Shown: piece by piece, positions 11,764 through 22,996 of the stretch | Position numbering within the stretch: position 1 is the stretch's first letter | Layout of the letters: each line of letters starts with the position of its first letter | Origin: Lineus longissimus | Taxonomy: Eukaryota; Nemertea; Pilidiophora; Heteronemertea; Lineidae | Reading direction: 5' to 3' | NCBI RefSeq assembly: GCF_910592395.1 | Contig: NC_088314.1 | Coordinates: forward strand, 13,704,001-13,768,000 | Length of the DNA stretch: 64,000 bases | Made by a program: the position numbers and the translations under genes | The notes under the pieces: generated by a model | Told to the model about the DNA's origin: nothing | The model's database searches: none | Seen by the model: only the letters and a program-made list of their open reading frames with translations

Positions 11764-12156
11764 TAAAGGGGTGGCCGTTCGTTTGGGTGGGGTGGGTTGG
11801 GGGGGGGGGGGAGGAGTTAGATTTATCACTCACTCGAACACATGTGCATAGTTTCAACATACTGTTGTGTGAGAGACCCTTATTGGCGACTTTGTGTAAC
11901 TTTATCTTGCCTACCTAGCTGTTGCCTATAGTTTCCCATTAAAGGGGGACTATGTAGGAGCAGGGGGTCAAATTGGCCAACTTTAGCTGACTTATAAACA
12001 GAGTAAGGGCATTAGGTCTTATTTGATTCATCACTGAATGTATCTCTGTTACAGGCGTGACTAGGTTAGGACAAATTGTGAGAGGTGAGAGACTCACTGG
12101 CTACTTTGTGTAACTTTATGTTGCCTACCAAGATGCTGCCTATAGTGCCCCTTTAA
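11764..12156. repeat. TTAA-target MITEs, adjacent pair
   Basis: The clearest copy has body 11,943-12,152 between TTAA at 11,939-11,942 and 12,153-12,156. Its termini are AGGGGGACTATG and TATAGTGCCCCT. The segment to its left ends with CTTGCCTACCTAGCTGTTGCC as in related copies at 31,290 and 58,690, so two members abut. A G-run near 11,800-11,812 lies inside the left one. No coding content. Confidence 0.65.
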
Positions 12157-12343
12157 TGGACATGTCTCGAATCTTATGCATTCTTTAGGGAAGGTGAATC
12201 ACTAGGCTTCCCAAGCCAACAAGCTTGGGAATTCTTCTTCTTATCTTCAATATTGTGATCATTATTATACACTAGCATATACCCATGGAGCGGGCAAAGT
12301 TGAAATGTAATATACATTAGTTAAATGGGCACGATGATTGAGC

Positions 12344-13352
12344 GGTGTATTCCTGTTTCGCCTATTCCTGTTCCGCCTATTCCTGTTTCGCCTATTCCTG
12401 TTTCGCCTAATTCCTGTTTCGCCTAATTCCTGTTTCGCCTATTCCTGTTTCGCCTAATTCCTGTTTCGCCTATTCCTGTTTCGCCTAATTCCTGTTTAGC
12501 CTATTCCTGTTTCGCCTATTCAAATGTATTGCTAACCTCCCCACAGACGTAGGAATATGAACCGTCCCTTACTGACCGACCAAACCCGAGGAGAGCCACA
12601 TATGTACGCATTGACGAACGCATGTTACGCCTCAAAGAACAATACGTCAATGGAGAGAGGGACATAATGAGTTACGTTGATGCCATCAGTTACCTTGTCT
12701 GACATAATATCATGATATGTATTTTCCAACTTGTTTGACTTTATATGTGCTGTACCTACATGTATATTATGACATGGGTTTTACAGCTGATTTTGATCAA
12801 ATAATTATGAGAATGTACAATATTATGTATTTTTATCAAAAACTCATGAATTCAGTTTTCACAAAATAAACGACTGCTTTACTCTACTTAATCTATTAGC
12901 TTTTACTGTGTGTCAGTATGGTCCTATGGTCCTATGGTCCTATGGTCAAATAAGTCCCGGACTGTCCCCGCTTTCAAGGTGACTCTTTCAAAACGGTCAT
13001 GGCATGGTTTGTTAACAAAGTTGATGGCATTTGATTAGTCAAATTGTCATCACATCGTTAACATCATCCAATTGTCCCCTCACATTTTCCCCATAAAATG
13101 GACATGCATCCCTAAGGTTCCCCGTGGGAGAGTCGATTTATTGTAGGGGTACTGGAAAGTAGGCGAAACAGGAATAGGCCAAACAGGAAATAGGCCAAAC
13201 AGGAAATAGGCCAAACAGGAAATAGGCGAAAAAGGAATAGGCGGAACAGGAATAGGCGGAACAGGAATAGGCGAATCAGGAATAGGCGAAACAGGAATTT
13301 TGTAGGCGAAACAGGAATAGGCGAAACAGGAATAGGCGAAACAGGCATAAAC
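12344..13352. mobile_element. Segment bounded by inverted minisatellite arrays
   Basis: Left array (about 12,348-12,520) repeats a 15-16 bp unit TTCCTGTTTCGCCTA; right array (about 13,155-13,350) repeats its reverse complement AGGAATAGGCGAAAC. The 630-bp interior is unrelated unique DNA. Outer ends read GGTGTATTCCTG and, inverted, GGTTTATGCCTG, so the inverted repeat extends slightly beyond the array. I found no clear target duplication. It resembles foldback transposons whose long TIRs are made of short tandem units. Confidence 0.6.
12553..12702 (+). CDS. Possible terminal exon, unknown product
   Basis: A 49-residue open frame follows an acceptor-like CCCACAGACGTAG and ends in TGA. Its second half, IDERMLRLKEQYVNGERDIM, is amphipathic and charged. 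An AATAAA signal lies at 12,865-12,870. It sits inside the segment bounded by inverted minisatellites, so it could be a piece of captured gene or of the element. I do not recognise it; it may be a chance frame. Confidence 0.25.
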   Translation, partial: EYEPSLTDRPNPRRATYVRIDERMLRLKEQYVNGERDIMSYVDAISYLV

Positions 13353-13422
13353 CCATGATACATGCGCAATGCCTAAGATATTATTATGTTCATCATTATA
13401 TTTTCATTTCACCATTTTTCAG

Positions 13423-15013
13423 AACGGTTTACGGTGACTTGGGACAATGTCCAGAAGTTGGAGAAATCCCGCCAGCATGGCAAATCAAAAGAAGCATCAA
13501 AGATGCACCTTTTGGGCAATGCCTTTGCAACAGTAAACCGCATCCCTGTTCCCCCAACTCCCTCGCCACATCCGGAGGCTGCTCTATTACGGAATGCTGG
13601 AGACATACCTGTTGAGGTAAAAACAGTATATTTTAACCGTTAATTGACATATTTCTTAAACATAAATCAAGTCACATTTACCATCCTTGGCCTTTTAAGG
13701 ACAATGACGCCACGAACATGTACGTGGCACAACCTTCCGTTCATCCATAAAGGGAGCGCTTCAGCAGGGAGAAGCTGGCCGTATTTATGGACTGACTGGG
13801 ATTTCATTGTTTTCTGGGTTGATTCATTGTAACGTTCTTGTTCGGTTTTTTAAGGAGTTCATGCCATCAGAAGAGCACGTGGGCAGAGAAGAGGAATACG
13901 TGCGCGTAATCATATCTGAAATTCTGTGCACTCATGTGGACAGTTTCCAATAATGTGCAACCCTTGAATTTTCGGAACGACCTTACCGTGAGGAAAGTGC
14001 CATGAAGTCCAAAATCGTAAGTAATACTGAAGATGTCACGGCAGTCATTTGCAAAACTAAAATCATTTTAAACCGATGACGATGCAATTACCACCATATC
14101 TTCTGAAAAATAATTTTTTGTTTTATCGACTGTTTGCACCGATATCATATGATGGTTGAGAAAAAAAATCACCCAAATTTGTTGTATTGAGGTTACCTTT
14201 GGAGAAATGATAAGCATAGGAAAATAATAATGTTACCCCGTCACATTGTCGTCGAAATATGTCAGGTTGAAAAACCTTACTTTCATCTTTTTATCATATA
14301 TAGATTCCACTCGGTGTCATCAATGCAAATCCATGCACCAATCAAGGCGTTTGTTCGATAATGGACGTCATGGGAAATGTGGTTCCCGAAGATTCGAATA
14401 CAGTTGTATTTGGCGATGGTGGGAGTGTCAAACTCATGAACAATGTCCGTTCCATACGGTTAAGTGCTCTCACCCCAAAGGACCGTTTTGAATATATTGA
14501 GCCTCAGGCATAATATTTTCATAAACGAATGACGCTGATGCAGGTAAACCAATTGTTTTCCTATACCTTGTATATTTAAAGATGATTTACATTGATTGTT
14601 ATTGTAGAACGACACCAAAGTATCATTATGTACTTACTGTAGTTACTTTGATTTCCTTCCTAACATCCCATTATCGAAATGAAGACATATTCCCTGCTGC
14701 CCCCCCCCCCTCGTTTCAGTCTGTGGTTACCAATTCATGAATTGTTTATTTCAGGACATATCCAATCAATACATGAAAGGCGATAGCGCAAGGCAAAGGG
14801 GAACCCTGGCAAACATTAAGGGGGTAATGGACCAGCGATATGTTACGGGGAAGGTCACAGATTGTTTCAACGCTTTTGCGGACATAATGCGAATCACCAC
14901 CGAAGGCTTCCTGGTGTTGCTAGCTCGGGACATGCTCAAACAAACACCGACCATCGGGTTAGCAGAAATGGTGAATTCCATCATGTATACTGTTTACCAA
15001 TCCCCAATGACAG
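13423..15013 (+). pseudogene. DUF6589-like gene, exons 1-4 seen
   Basis: Four exons with matching GT-AG phases: 13,423-13,616, 13,855-14,016, 14,304-14,543 and 14,755-15,013. The first contains FTVTWDNVQKLEKSRQHGK, resembling the GDNxD segment of DUF6589 proteins; the second begins EFMPSEEHV; the third has PLGVINANP and VVFGDGGSVKLMNNVR; the fourth has YVTGKVTDCFNAFADIM. This order fits the DUF6589 family (multi-copy genes in cnidarians, lancelets and fungi; molecular role unknown), recalled from memory. Two in-frame TAA codons break it: 13,951-13,953 and 14,511-14,513. Reading continues sensibly after both, with FHKRMTLMQ following the second. Upstream exons were not found. Confidence 0.6.
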
Positions 15014-16245
15014 GTAATTGATGAGTTGATGTAGGTTTGATGACGACATGTCAAAGTATTCAGGGCACGGATTTGCTTACAGGTTTTTAATTGAAAATCA
15101 TTCATTAATTCGTTCGTTCGTTCGTTAGTGCATTTGGCTTGCTACATTCACGGAATTTTTAGTGCCCCACTGCTGATGTCTGAAAATTATTGTATTGTAG
15201 CTTTGCAATATGTCCAGGAAGGTTACGATAGTAACGATGACACGAGTGATGCCCCATTTTCGAAATACTGCTATTGCAATAAAGGTAAGTTACATTACTG
15301 TACACTGAAGACATTGGACGTTACGGCCTCATGTTACGCAATTCTTGGTTAAAGGTCAACAGTTCCTCCTCACGACGCATAGTATACTTCGCTTCAAAAT
15401 GTTGACGAATGTAGCATATATATCGGTAACATTTTCACAATTGATAATTCATTAATTGAATGAAATTGAACTTTCAGAAATAGGAAAACCTATGATTCAG
15501 TGTGAGGCTGGTGGAAAGTGCAAGGGGAGGGAGTGGTACCACCACGACTGCTTGGACAAACTACCGAAGTCTGACAAGCATTGGTACTGCTCTCCCAAGT
15601 GCCGGAAAACGAATCACTCGGTGTACTGCTCTTGCCACAAATTCAAACCAGGACAGACAATGATGCAGTGTTCTAATGGCGACCGGTGCAAGGGCCTGGA
15701 GTGGTGGCACCTCATTGCGTAGGCCTGGAAAAAGCACCAGGTAAGTTTACAGGTTTGGATTTGAAAAACAGGGAAATATCGTTAAACAATGAAAGAGGAG
15801 AAGTCCACAATGATATAGTGAATGCAATGGATTCCAACATGTCTGTCGCATTGGATTTGACACGCTGCATCACCCAATTCTCCTCCGCCTTTTCAAGCCA
15901 TTAGCGGTTGGTTATGGCAGAGTTCGTAATTTTACACATTAAAGGCCATATATCTAGGTTTTTTTTGCCATTTTCTGCTGTAAGACGATTTCAAAAGTGT
16001 ACCTAACACTTTATACAATACAGAAAACCAAATGCAATTAGCTCCATCCATTTTGAAGATATAGCCAATTATGTGTTTGACAACTTGATTACCTAATCAG
16101 GCTAGCAACTGGCTTGTTAGAGCCAGGCGGCGGGTTCAGCAAAAGTTGTGATGTAGATCAGGTTATCTGTACATGTCATGCAATCATAAAAGCAGGAGGG
16201 CCTTAATTAATTATGCACACCTGGAAGTAATTTGTTTCATTCACT

Positions 16246-16550
16246 ATGGTGTATTGTGTGGCTCCGAATTGTGTCAAGGCTAGCACAAAGAACAATCGAA
16301 TGACGGATAGGACCCATTTTCATGAATTTCCAAAGCCAGTTGAACGAGAGAGAGGAAGCTGTGGATTCGGAAGTGCAAACGTTTGGAGTGTTGGAAGCCT
16401 GGACCTTCGGCCAAACTTTGCAGTGATCACTTTATCGATACGGATTATCACATGAAGCCGGATATCTGCATCCAAATGAATATCAAATGCCACTTGTTAA
16501 AAACAGCTGTTCCAACCATGTCAATTGCATTTAATGCCCGAGGCTGCTGA
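16246..16550 (+). pseudogene. THAP domain frame, frameshifted
   Basis: It starts MVYCVAPNCVKAST and HFHEFPKPVERER, the first half of a THAP C2CH zinc finger. One base is missing in the AG-rich run near 16,350 relative to copy 2, so the frame ends early; the remaining sequence still matches in another frame to the TGA at 16,548-16,550. THAP domains bind DNA, in transposases usually the element's own ends. Confidence 0.75.
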
Positions 16551-16844
16551 GGTCGGTTGTTATACATAATGTGTAGGCCCTATTGGGGCCTGTGATACCG
16601 CATAGTGTCTTCTTGTGTTCCAGCCATAGCAAGGTGACAGCGACACAGGTCAGTGTCAGTGACAGCCACTGTCAATGACAGATTATTGTCATCTGACATC
16701 TAGGCCTATCTAACGTTGCACGGCATTATATCGTCACGTCAAGATGATTGTGCATAATACCGTCACTTTTCAATAGTAGTTCAGCGTCATGACATAACTG
16801 GCGATACAACACAGACGAGGCGAAACAATATTGTGCAACATTAT

Positions 16845-17715
16845 GCCGTGGTCACACTGGGGTTTTAACACGAATTGAATTCGAATTAAAACGTTGATAC
16901 GTATTGGGGCGTCACACTCAATTCGGTTCATACCGATCTCAATCCGCTTTAACCAACACGGTTCTTAAACCGAATTGAATGCGAATCAGCTAATCCGAAT
17001 CAACGAAACCGTATTGAGATTTCAAGTGTGACGCGCTTGATACGAATTAAGGTTTTCGATCGCACTGCGCATGCGCCCGGCGCATGGAAAGTGACCTTTG
17101 ACCGCGGGAACTAGTGCTCCGAACTAGTTAACTGGTGTATTTAAATTATCTCATTAACTCAAATCGTTTTTCGTTATGCCATAGAATAGGGAAAAAAATC
17201 AACTCCCTTGCACGTGACTTGCATTGCCATTTCCTGGCAAGGTATGTTGCCGCCGGTTCGTTGGTCAAAGGTACGCTGGTCAGGAACATTGTCGCGGCGG
17301 GGTTTTCCCCGGTTTTGGCCTCGTTTTCGAGGGCGAGGCCGGGATTCTCCGCATTTAGCGACGGTGGTGTTGACTCGCTGAGGACACTCCTCTTTGACCC
17401 GAACTTTGGCAATAGGCATGGCCGGGAGATGGAAATGGTCAAGCACCTTACGCGATTTTAACTTGTTAATAATGACTGTGTGATACTGTGATATTATACT
17501 TATATGTTTTGTACTTGTAAATTTTATTCTCCCTTAAGGGAGGTTAATAAATAATAATAATAATAATAATAGATGGCGCGTCGTTAGTATGCATTGAGTG
17601 TGGCGCGTTTTAAACCGATTTGAATGCGTATTCGGGCCAGTGTGACGCGACCGTTCTGAAACTGGATTAACCAATTCGTATTCCGGAGAGCGCTCTACGG
17701 AATTCGGTTTCATCT
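16845..17715. mobile_element. Nested insertion in Kolobok copy 1
   Basis: The segment is absent from copy 2. Its edges carry related inverted text (GTGGTCACACTGG near 16,851; CCAGTGTGACG near 17,637), as in a TIR element, with further inverted copies of GAATTGAATTCG-like motifs. Inside, about 17,110-17,575 contains a 108-residue open frame ending VKHLTRF and a (TAA)n tail at 17,548-17,570, which looks like the 3' end of a retroposon inserted into the MITE. I could not assign its family. Confidence 0.5.
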
Positions 17716-17784
17716 GCAACCGTCTATCAACGTCTTCTTTGCTATATCGGCAGGTCTGCCATGCAAATTGATTAACCACAAATT

Positions 17785-17937
17785 CTAATCAATTTCGTCC
17801 GAATGATCACTCTCATTATGATCTAGTGATATTAATGGCTCGAACATGTACGGCTCAACGTTTAAATATCCTTCTGTATCGACCAAAACATCCTCAAATT
17901 CACTGCTCTCACTCTCTGAACTGTATGCGGAAGCCAT
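17785..17937 (-). CDS. Short acidic ORF with PYMFEP motif
   Basis: A 50-residue frame from ATG to TAG, nearly identical to 22,144-22,296 in copy 2. It is Ser/Glu/Asp-rich (ASAYSSESESSEFEDVLVD) with VEPYMFEP in the middle. It lies convergent to the THAP frame. Similar acidic starts with a PYxFEP motif precede cysteine-rich domains related to the P2X7 tail in multi-copy invertebrate genes (from memory). Here only this first-exon-like piece remains. Confidence 0.4.
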   Translation of the reverse strand: MASAYSSESESSEFEDVLVDTEGYLNVEPYMFEPLISLDHNESDHSDEID

Positions 17938-19145
17938 CTTGCTTTGTTCTGACTGGCCTGATCTACGTCATCAAAAAATCCCTAGCGGCCACATGTGGAA
18001 CTAATCTAAAGTTGTGTGTGGTGGGAAATTCAAATAGTTTAAAATTGAAAATTGAAATAACTAAATAATGACTTTATTATTAGAATTTTTTTAATGTCTG
18101 GGATCTTGTTTTTTTAACCCTCAACATATTTCATGAGTATCAAGCATGTTTTCAAACCTTGATATATGGCCTTTAAGTGAAAAAATAGTGTTTCTGTTCT
18201 TTTTTTAAAATGAATCTTTCAGCTGAATGGACTGAGCCGACTGAATATCACGGCAAAAAATTACTCTTGGCTAAGGTACTGTGAGGTATTTTAATGTGTT
18301 TGGAGGGTTACTTTGGCCTTGACGAATACCATTGCGATCCTTCCGCTTATTGTTCTTTTCACCAACCCTTATATCTGAAGCTTTCTCAATTACAGAGGGC
18401 GATTGGATATGTCATGTTTGTCACCAAGGTGACAAGGTTCTTGAATACTCCAAAGCCGTGTGTCTGGCGGGACTGCTCGACATGTCCCGAAGACGAGCTG
18501 TCCGCGACAATGATGGCAACGCCATCATTGCCTTTTGGTTTGTAGATATGGTCCAATTCCATCAGATGCGTCACCATATTTACGTCTCTCATGCTCATAG
18601 AGTTATCACTGGTAAGCTGTTAAGACGGACGTCACTCGATCATAGACGTATTGATTTGTTAGACCTCTGTCTTATTGACAATAAATGAACTATATCCCCC
18701 TACTTTCCATCGGTTGACAAATATGGAAGGGGCTTTTTGTCGTCTTTTTGTAGCAATTAATAGTTTTCGAGACATTACTTTTGCCCGAATGGCCCGGGCT
18801 TAAAACTATATAATGCCAATGGTCCTAAAGATTATAATTTACATTTCCTCAAGATTATAGGCAATATTCATTTTGGAGTACAACTAATGTGAGTTGATCA
18901 ATCGCTCAATTTATACCTGCTTGAAATTATGATATACATGTAGATTTAGAAGTTGATATTCATTGGATTACAAGAAAGGCTCTTTCACGGTTTAAGAAGG
19001 GCTTCGGGGAAAGCATGTTACCCGCCCTTCCATGATCTATATAGAACACAATTACCACCCCCCCCCCCCACACCCCCCCCCCCCCCAACCTCCAGATCCA
19101 TTCGTCGATCTGGTTAACATTTACTGTAATTATTTGATATTTTAG

Positions 19146-20278
19146 GTGTCAGTGGTTGTCTCCCCATCGACCGAAAGCACGATATCACCTAGAACCGAAC
19201 AGCTAATGTGGTGGGAAAAGAAGGCCGAAACAAACCGCTGGACCTGGAAAATGAAAACTTGAATCGCCAGTTTATGACAAACCTAAAGCTACGCGGCAGA
19301 ATCACGCCCGAAACGGCACAGAGGATCGGGATGTTTGTTGGACCTGAAGGCAGGTCCCTGGAGAGGGATGTTTTTAAAACCATTGGGGAAACCTATCACT
19401 GCAATGGGTTTCCCGAACGGTTTTGTGTCAAGAAAGAGGTCACGGAGTTCGTGGAAATGTACGAAAAAGATTACCTATGGAAAGACATCCCTTGTCGGTC
19501 GCATCTCTCCTTCCGATGTGTGAGGCACGAACGACCTCAGTTCACATGGCAGCAAGAGAGGAAGTTCGTGGAGAAAATCCGGACACTGAGTGAGGAGTAC
19601 GATGACCTGAGGCGTTATCAAGAGGAACAGCATAGGTATGCATGTTAAACATGCGAAATTGGATGATGATGACTAATTTTCCTTTTCTAAAATACATGTA
19701 TATGCTAAATAAATAGATCTTAACGTTATAGCGCGGTTTACAGGAACGAAACTAATCTCCATCGATGCGGACCGTTCGAGATGAACGAGACTAACGTAAA
19801 TATTATGTCCACCTATTTTTTGGCTCTTGAGCATGATGAAGTAGTGGTTGGATTTTGTGGATGTTGGCTTTTCATTATGGCTTTTCCGGTGATCCCGAAA
19901 TGACCATTGTTGGTCGCTGAAGAAGAGTTTATATTTCCACACTGATAATCCCGCCGTAGCCTAAACATCATGATTTTGGGACAAGTTGAGAAAAAAAACC
20001 AAAGTTCAAAGAAATCCGACAAGTAGTTCACACTCCAGGCCCCCAAGGCATATGGACGTTACAAGGACTATGCTATCAAAATGACCAAAGTATAGGTTGA
20101 GCTGCGGTCAAACTTTAGAACCGTGTCTGTTTGTGCACCTGCTTCTCTTTTGCTGGGTTCGTCCTACACCTATCAAAAATGTTCTCTTCTCTATTGTGAT
20201 ATCTATTTCAGATTTGGGCATCCAAGATCAATGCGGTCAGGATTGCATCGTGTATCTAGAGTGGCCTGGAACCGATAA
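19146..20278 (+). pseudogene. Same gene: C-terminal exons 8-9
   Basis: Exon 8 (19,146-19,635) follows a TTTTAG acceptor and carries NRTANVVGKEGRNKPLDLEN, the strongest match I recall to the G-G/K-x-G-R/K-N-x-P-L/M-D-L segment of DUF6589. A TAG at 19,190-19,192 interrupts it just upstream. Basic/aromatic text and a charged helical tail (EEYDDLRRYQEEQH) follow. Exon 9 (20,212-20,278) completes a split Arg codon and ends RVAWNR with TAA at 20,276-20,278; the arginine-rich tail may be nuclear-localising. With three stops and one frameshift over nine exons the copy is dead, yet all splice phases still agree, so decay is recent. Confidence 0.6.
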
Positions 20279-20697
20279 GCGAATGAAGTCTGAGGGGAAA
20301 CTAGCCTTGGAACCCGTTCTATGACCACGAATATATATATCAGTTTATTCCTCCTATATAGAAGATTACAAAAAATTCAAAGCAACATATAACAACTAAT
20401 AGTGAGAAGAGAAGGTGCGTGGCATGTACACTATTTACATACTTCTAGCTGTTGTCAAAAATATGTAGTCTTAGGCAAGGAAAACATTTTAGATAATTAG
20501 CCTAAACAATCCAGCACTGTGCTGTGCTGTGATCCAAGAACAAGAAACTACGCAGAATCAGGGGAATCGGGCGTTTCCAGTGATATACGACACAAATGGG
20601 TTGTCCTCATGCATTCACTTTGGAAACGCATTTTAAAATAGATGTGACGTCCTGTTAATGGGGCACGTCATCATCGCGTACATTTGGGAAAAACTCC

Positions 20698-20979
20698 CTA
20701 ACGAGACCTTACTTCGTTACTTCGAGATTTTTTCCAAATGTGCTGGAAGACCCCCAACGGCAGACGAATTTGAAGTTGGTTCTCGAAGTTGTGTTCCGGC
20801 GGAGCATGAGGAGAAGATGAACCACCGACTGGTGACCTCTTGACTCGAACTTCATGGTGACGGCCCGGTTTTGATAGGGTCAGGCCAGCGGAAAACCCCA
20901 ACACCTTCAGTTTTGCTGGTGTTGCGCAAAACATCGCAGCACAACGCCACCCAACAACCCTTTTCTTCTTCTTCTCCAT
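20698..20979 (-). pseudogene. Possible decayed THAP-like frame
   Basis: The minus frame starts MEKKKKRVVGWRCAAMFCA, followed after a presumed frameshift by text readable as TEGVGVFRWPDP, which fits the C-x-x-x-x-C and F-x-x-P of a THAP finger. The final C and H are not clean. It may be another Kolobok remnant. Weak call. Confidence 0.25.
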
Positions 20980-20999
20980 AATCTTCAGTTCTTATCGTG

Positions 21000-21904
21000 T
21001 ATATATTGTGTAAGGACAGGATGGAATGTCAATGGTCAATGGCAGTTGTAAATAAACGAATGAGTTTTTTTTTTTCGCGGGAATGTAAACCACCGCACCC
21101 GCGAAAATGTTCATGTTGTGACGTCATCCACGAAAACGTCGTCGGCGTAGCGCGATTTCAACGGCATCGAAGCGTGCCGTCCGGGCGGGATTAAAACCAT
21201 CAATTTCTAGAAAATGTGCATTTCGATTCGGAAACCTTACCGATTTATGAGAAAGTGACGTAGTCATTTGTCAAAAACAGCTAAAACATTATATGGTGAA
21301 ATTTGACACGAGTTACCCTTTAAGTTTTCTTGATTGAGAACAAATTTTTAAATAAAGACTTCCCGGGGATACCAGTTGGCACACTTAGTTGACCTCTTTC
21401 AGTGAACTCTTTTAGGGAGTTTGAAAGGTTATACCTGTCCATTACTGTCATTCAGTTTGGCACATACCCGAGACAAGTTTCGGAACTATTTGTTCTGTTC
21501 AACATTGAGCGGAACCGAAAATTAAAAACACGCCTGTGAAGTAGGTGCTCAGGCATTCTTGCTAACTGTCCAAAGAATAGAAGACACTGTTTATCGATGA
21601 GTGCTTTTAGGCTTAAACTTCCAATTGTGCGAATTTCACAGACACTAGACTCTAATGATACCTTGGTCCATTCTAATGATCAAAGGAAACGATAGTATCA
21701 TTACAAGAATGTGTACTTACGTATACCTAAGTGTACTGATACAACAACTGCTTGTCAAGTCTGATGTCAAACACCGATTACGCGACAAGAACCCAGCAAT
21801 CAACTCACTGAAAAGTTCCTTTCATAGTGAACCACACATACGCCCCAAGAGGGCAGACCTTTTAATTGATTCAATTTCCTGAGAAATAACAGTCATTTCG
21901 TTCA
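21000..21904. other. Non-coding stretch
   Basis: No supported gene. GC-rich text near 21,100-21,190 with many CpGs may be the 5' region of the THAP-like remnant on the minus strand; the rest is featureless. Confidence 0.35.
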
Positions 21905-22143
21905 TTAAAGGCCACATATCAAGGTTTGAAAACATGCTTGATACTCATGAAATATGTTGAGGGTTAAAAAAACAAGATCCCAGACATTAAAAAAATTCTA
22001 ATAATAAAGTCATTATTTAGTTATTTCAATTTTCAATTTTAAACTATTTGAATTTCCCACCACACACAACTTTAGATTAGTTCCACATGTGGACGCTAGG
22101 GATTTTTTGATGACGTAGATCAGGCCAGTCAGAACAAAGCAAG

Positions 22144-22296
22144 ATGGCTTCCGCATACAGTTCAGAGAGTGAGAGCAGTGAATTTGAGGATGTTTTGGTC
22201 GATACAGAAGGATATTTAAACGTTGAGCCGTACATGTTCGAGCCATTAATATCACTAGATCATAATGAGAGTGATCATTCGGACGAAAGTGATTAG
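22144..22296 (+). CDS. Short acidic ORF with PYMFEP motif, copy 2
   Basis: A 50-residue frame ATG to TAG, the counterpart of 17,785-17,937. Acidic serine-rich start, then VEPYMFEP, then a DHNESDHSDESD tail. Both copies preserving the frame hints at past selection or recent amplification. It may be the first exon of a longer product whose remainder was deleted. Confidence 0.4.
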   Translation: MASAYSSESESSEFEDVLVDTEGYLNVEPYMFEPLISLDHNESDHSDESD

Positions 22297-22690
22297 AATT
22301 TGTGGTTAATCAATTTGCATGGCAGACCTGCCGATATAGCAAAGAAGACATTAATAGATGGTTGCAGATGCATAACATGTATGATTTTTGAACAGACTAA
22401 TGTTGCACAATATTGTTTCGCCTCGTCTGTGTTGTATCGCCAGTTATGTCATGACGCTGAACTACTATTGAAAAGTGACGGTATTATGCACAATCATCTT
22501 GACGTGACGATATAATGCCGTGCAACGTTAGATAGGCCTAGATGTCAGATGACAATAATCTGTCATTGACGGTGGCTGTCACTGACACTGACCTGTGTCG
22601 CTGTCACCTTGCTATGGCTGGAACACAAGAAGACACTATGCGGTATCACAGGCCCCAATAGGGCCTACACATTATGTATAACAACCGACC

Positions 22691-22996
22691 TCAGCAGCCT
22701 CGGGCATTAAATGCAATTGACATGGTTGGAACAGCTGTTTTTAACAAGTGGCATTTAATATTCAGTTGGATGCAGATATCCGGCTTCATGTGATAATCCG
22801 TATCGATAAAGTGATCACTGCAAAGTTTGGCCGAAGGCCCAGGCTTCCAACACTCCAAACGTTTGCACTTCCGAATCCACAGCTTCCTCCTCTCTCGTTC
22901 AACTGGCTTTGGAAATTCATGAAAATGGGTCCCATCCGTCATTCGATTGTTCTTTGTGCTAGCCTTGACACAATTCGGAGCCACACAATACACCAT
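22691..22996 (-). CDS. THAP-domain protein, intact, 101 aa
   Basis: ATG at 22,996, stop at 22,691. It is a near-complete THAP zinc finger: C4 and C9 (YCVAPNC), FHEFP around residues 25-29, conserved W40 (KLWIRKCKR), C59 and H62 in LCSDHF. This is the sequence-specific DNA-binding module of P-element and Kolobok transposases. The protein ends about 40 residues after the finger, with no catalytic domain, so it might bind element ends without cutting. Copy 1 differs by a 1-nt deletion. Confidence 0.8.
   Translation of the reverse strand: MVYCVAPNCVKASTKNNRMTDGTHFHEFPKPVERERRKLWIRKCKRLECWKPGPSAKLCSDHFIDTDYHMKPDICIQLNIKCHLLKTAVPTMSIAFNARGC

Larger units (their letters stand above)
15939..18176 (+). 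mobile_element. Kolobok-type TTAA transposon, copy 1, interrupted
   Basis: The body 15,943-18,172 begins AGGCCATATATCTAGG and ends CCTTGATATATGGCCT, flanked on both sides by TTAA. TTAA target duplications plus a THAP-domain frame are the hallmarks of the Kolobok superfamily. Compared with copy 2 (21,909-23,297, opposite orientation) it carries about 840 extra bp at 16,845-17,715. No DDE transposase core is present in either copy, so both are non-autonomous. It lies within intron 6 of the DUF6589-PHD gene. Confidence 0.8.
15201..18611 (+). pseudogene. Same gene: two PHD fingers across exons 5-7
   Basis: Exons 15,201-15,284, 15,478-15,740 and 18,396-18,611. Finger 1 starts CYCNK at the end of exon 5 and continues in exon 6 as PMIQCEAGGKC, EWYHHDC and WYCSPKC: a complete C4HC3 pattern. 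Finger 2 starts YCSCHKF, MMQCSNGDRC, EWWH in exon 6 and ends DWICHVC in exon 7. PHD fingers read histone tails in the nucleus. A 1-nt loss after WWH (about 15,710-15,718) shifts the frame before CVGLEKAP. After finger 2 exon 7 continues HQMRHHIYVSHAHRVITG, which joins the DUF6589-like part. Intron 6 (15,741-18,395) is swollen by a Kolobok-type element. Confidence 0.75.

Noticed and set aside
13112-13369. 85-residue leucine/phenylalanine-rich frame
   Set aside because: It is a translation of the right minisatellite array only.
17146-17461. Overlapping plus and minus frames of about 100 codons as a host gene
   Set aside because: They lie in the nested insertion within Kolobok copy 1 and precede a (TAA)n tail, so they are better explained as a retroposon end.
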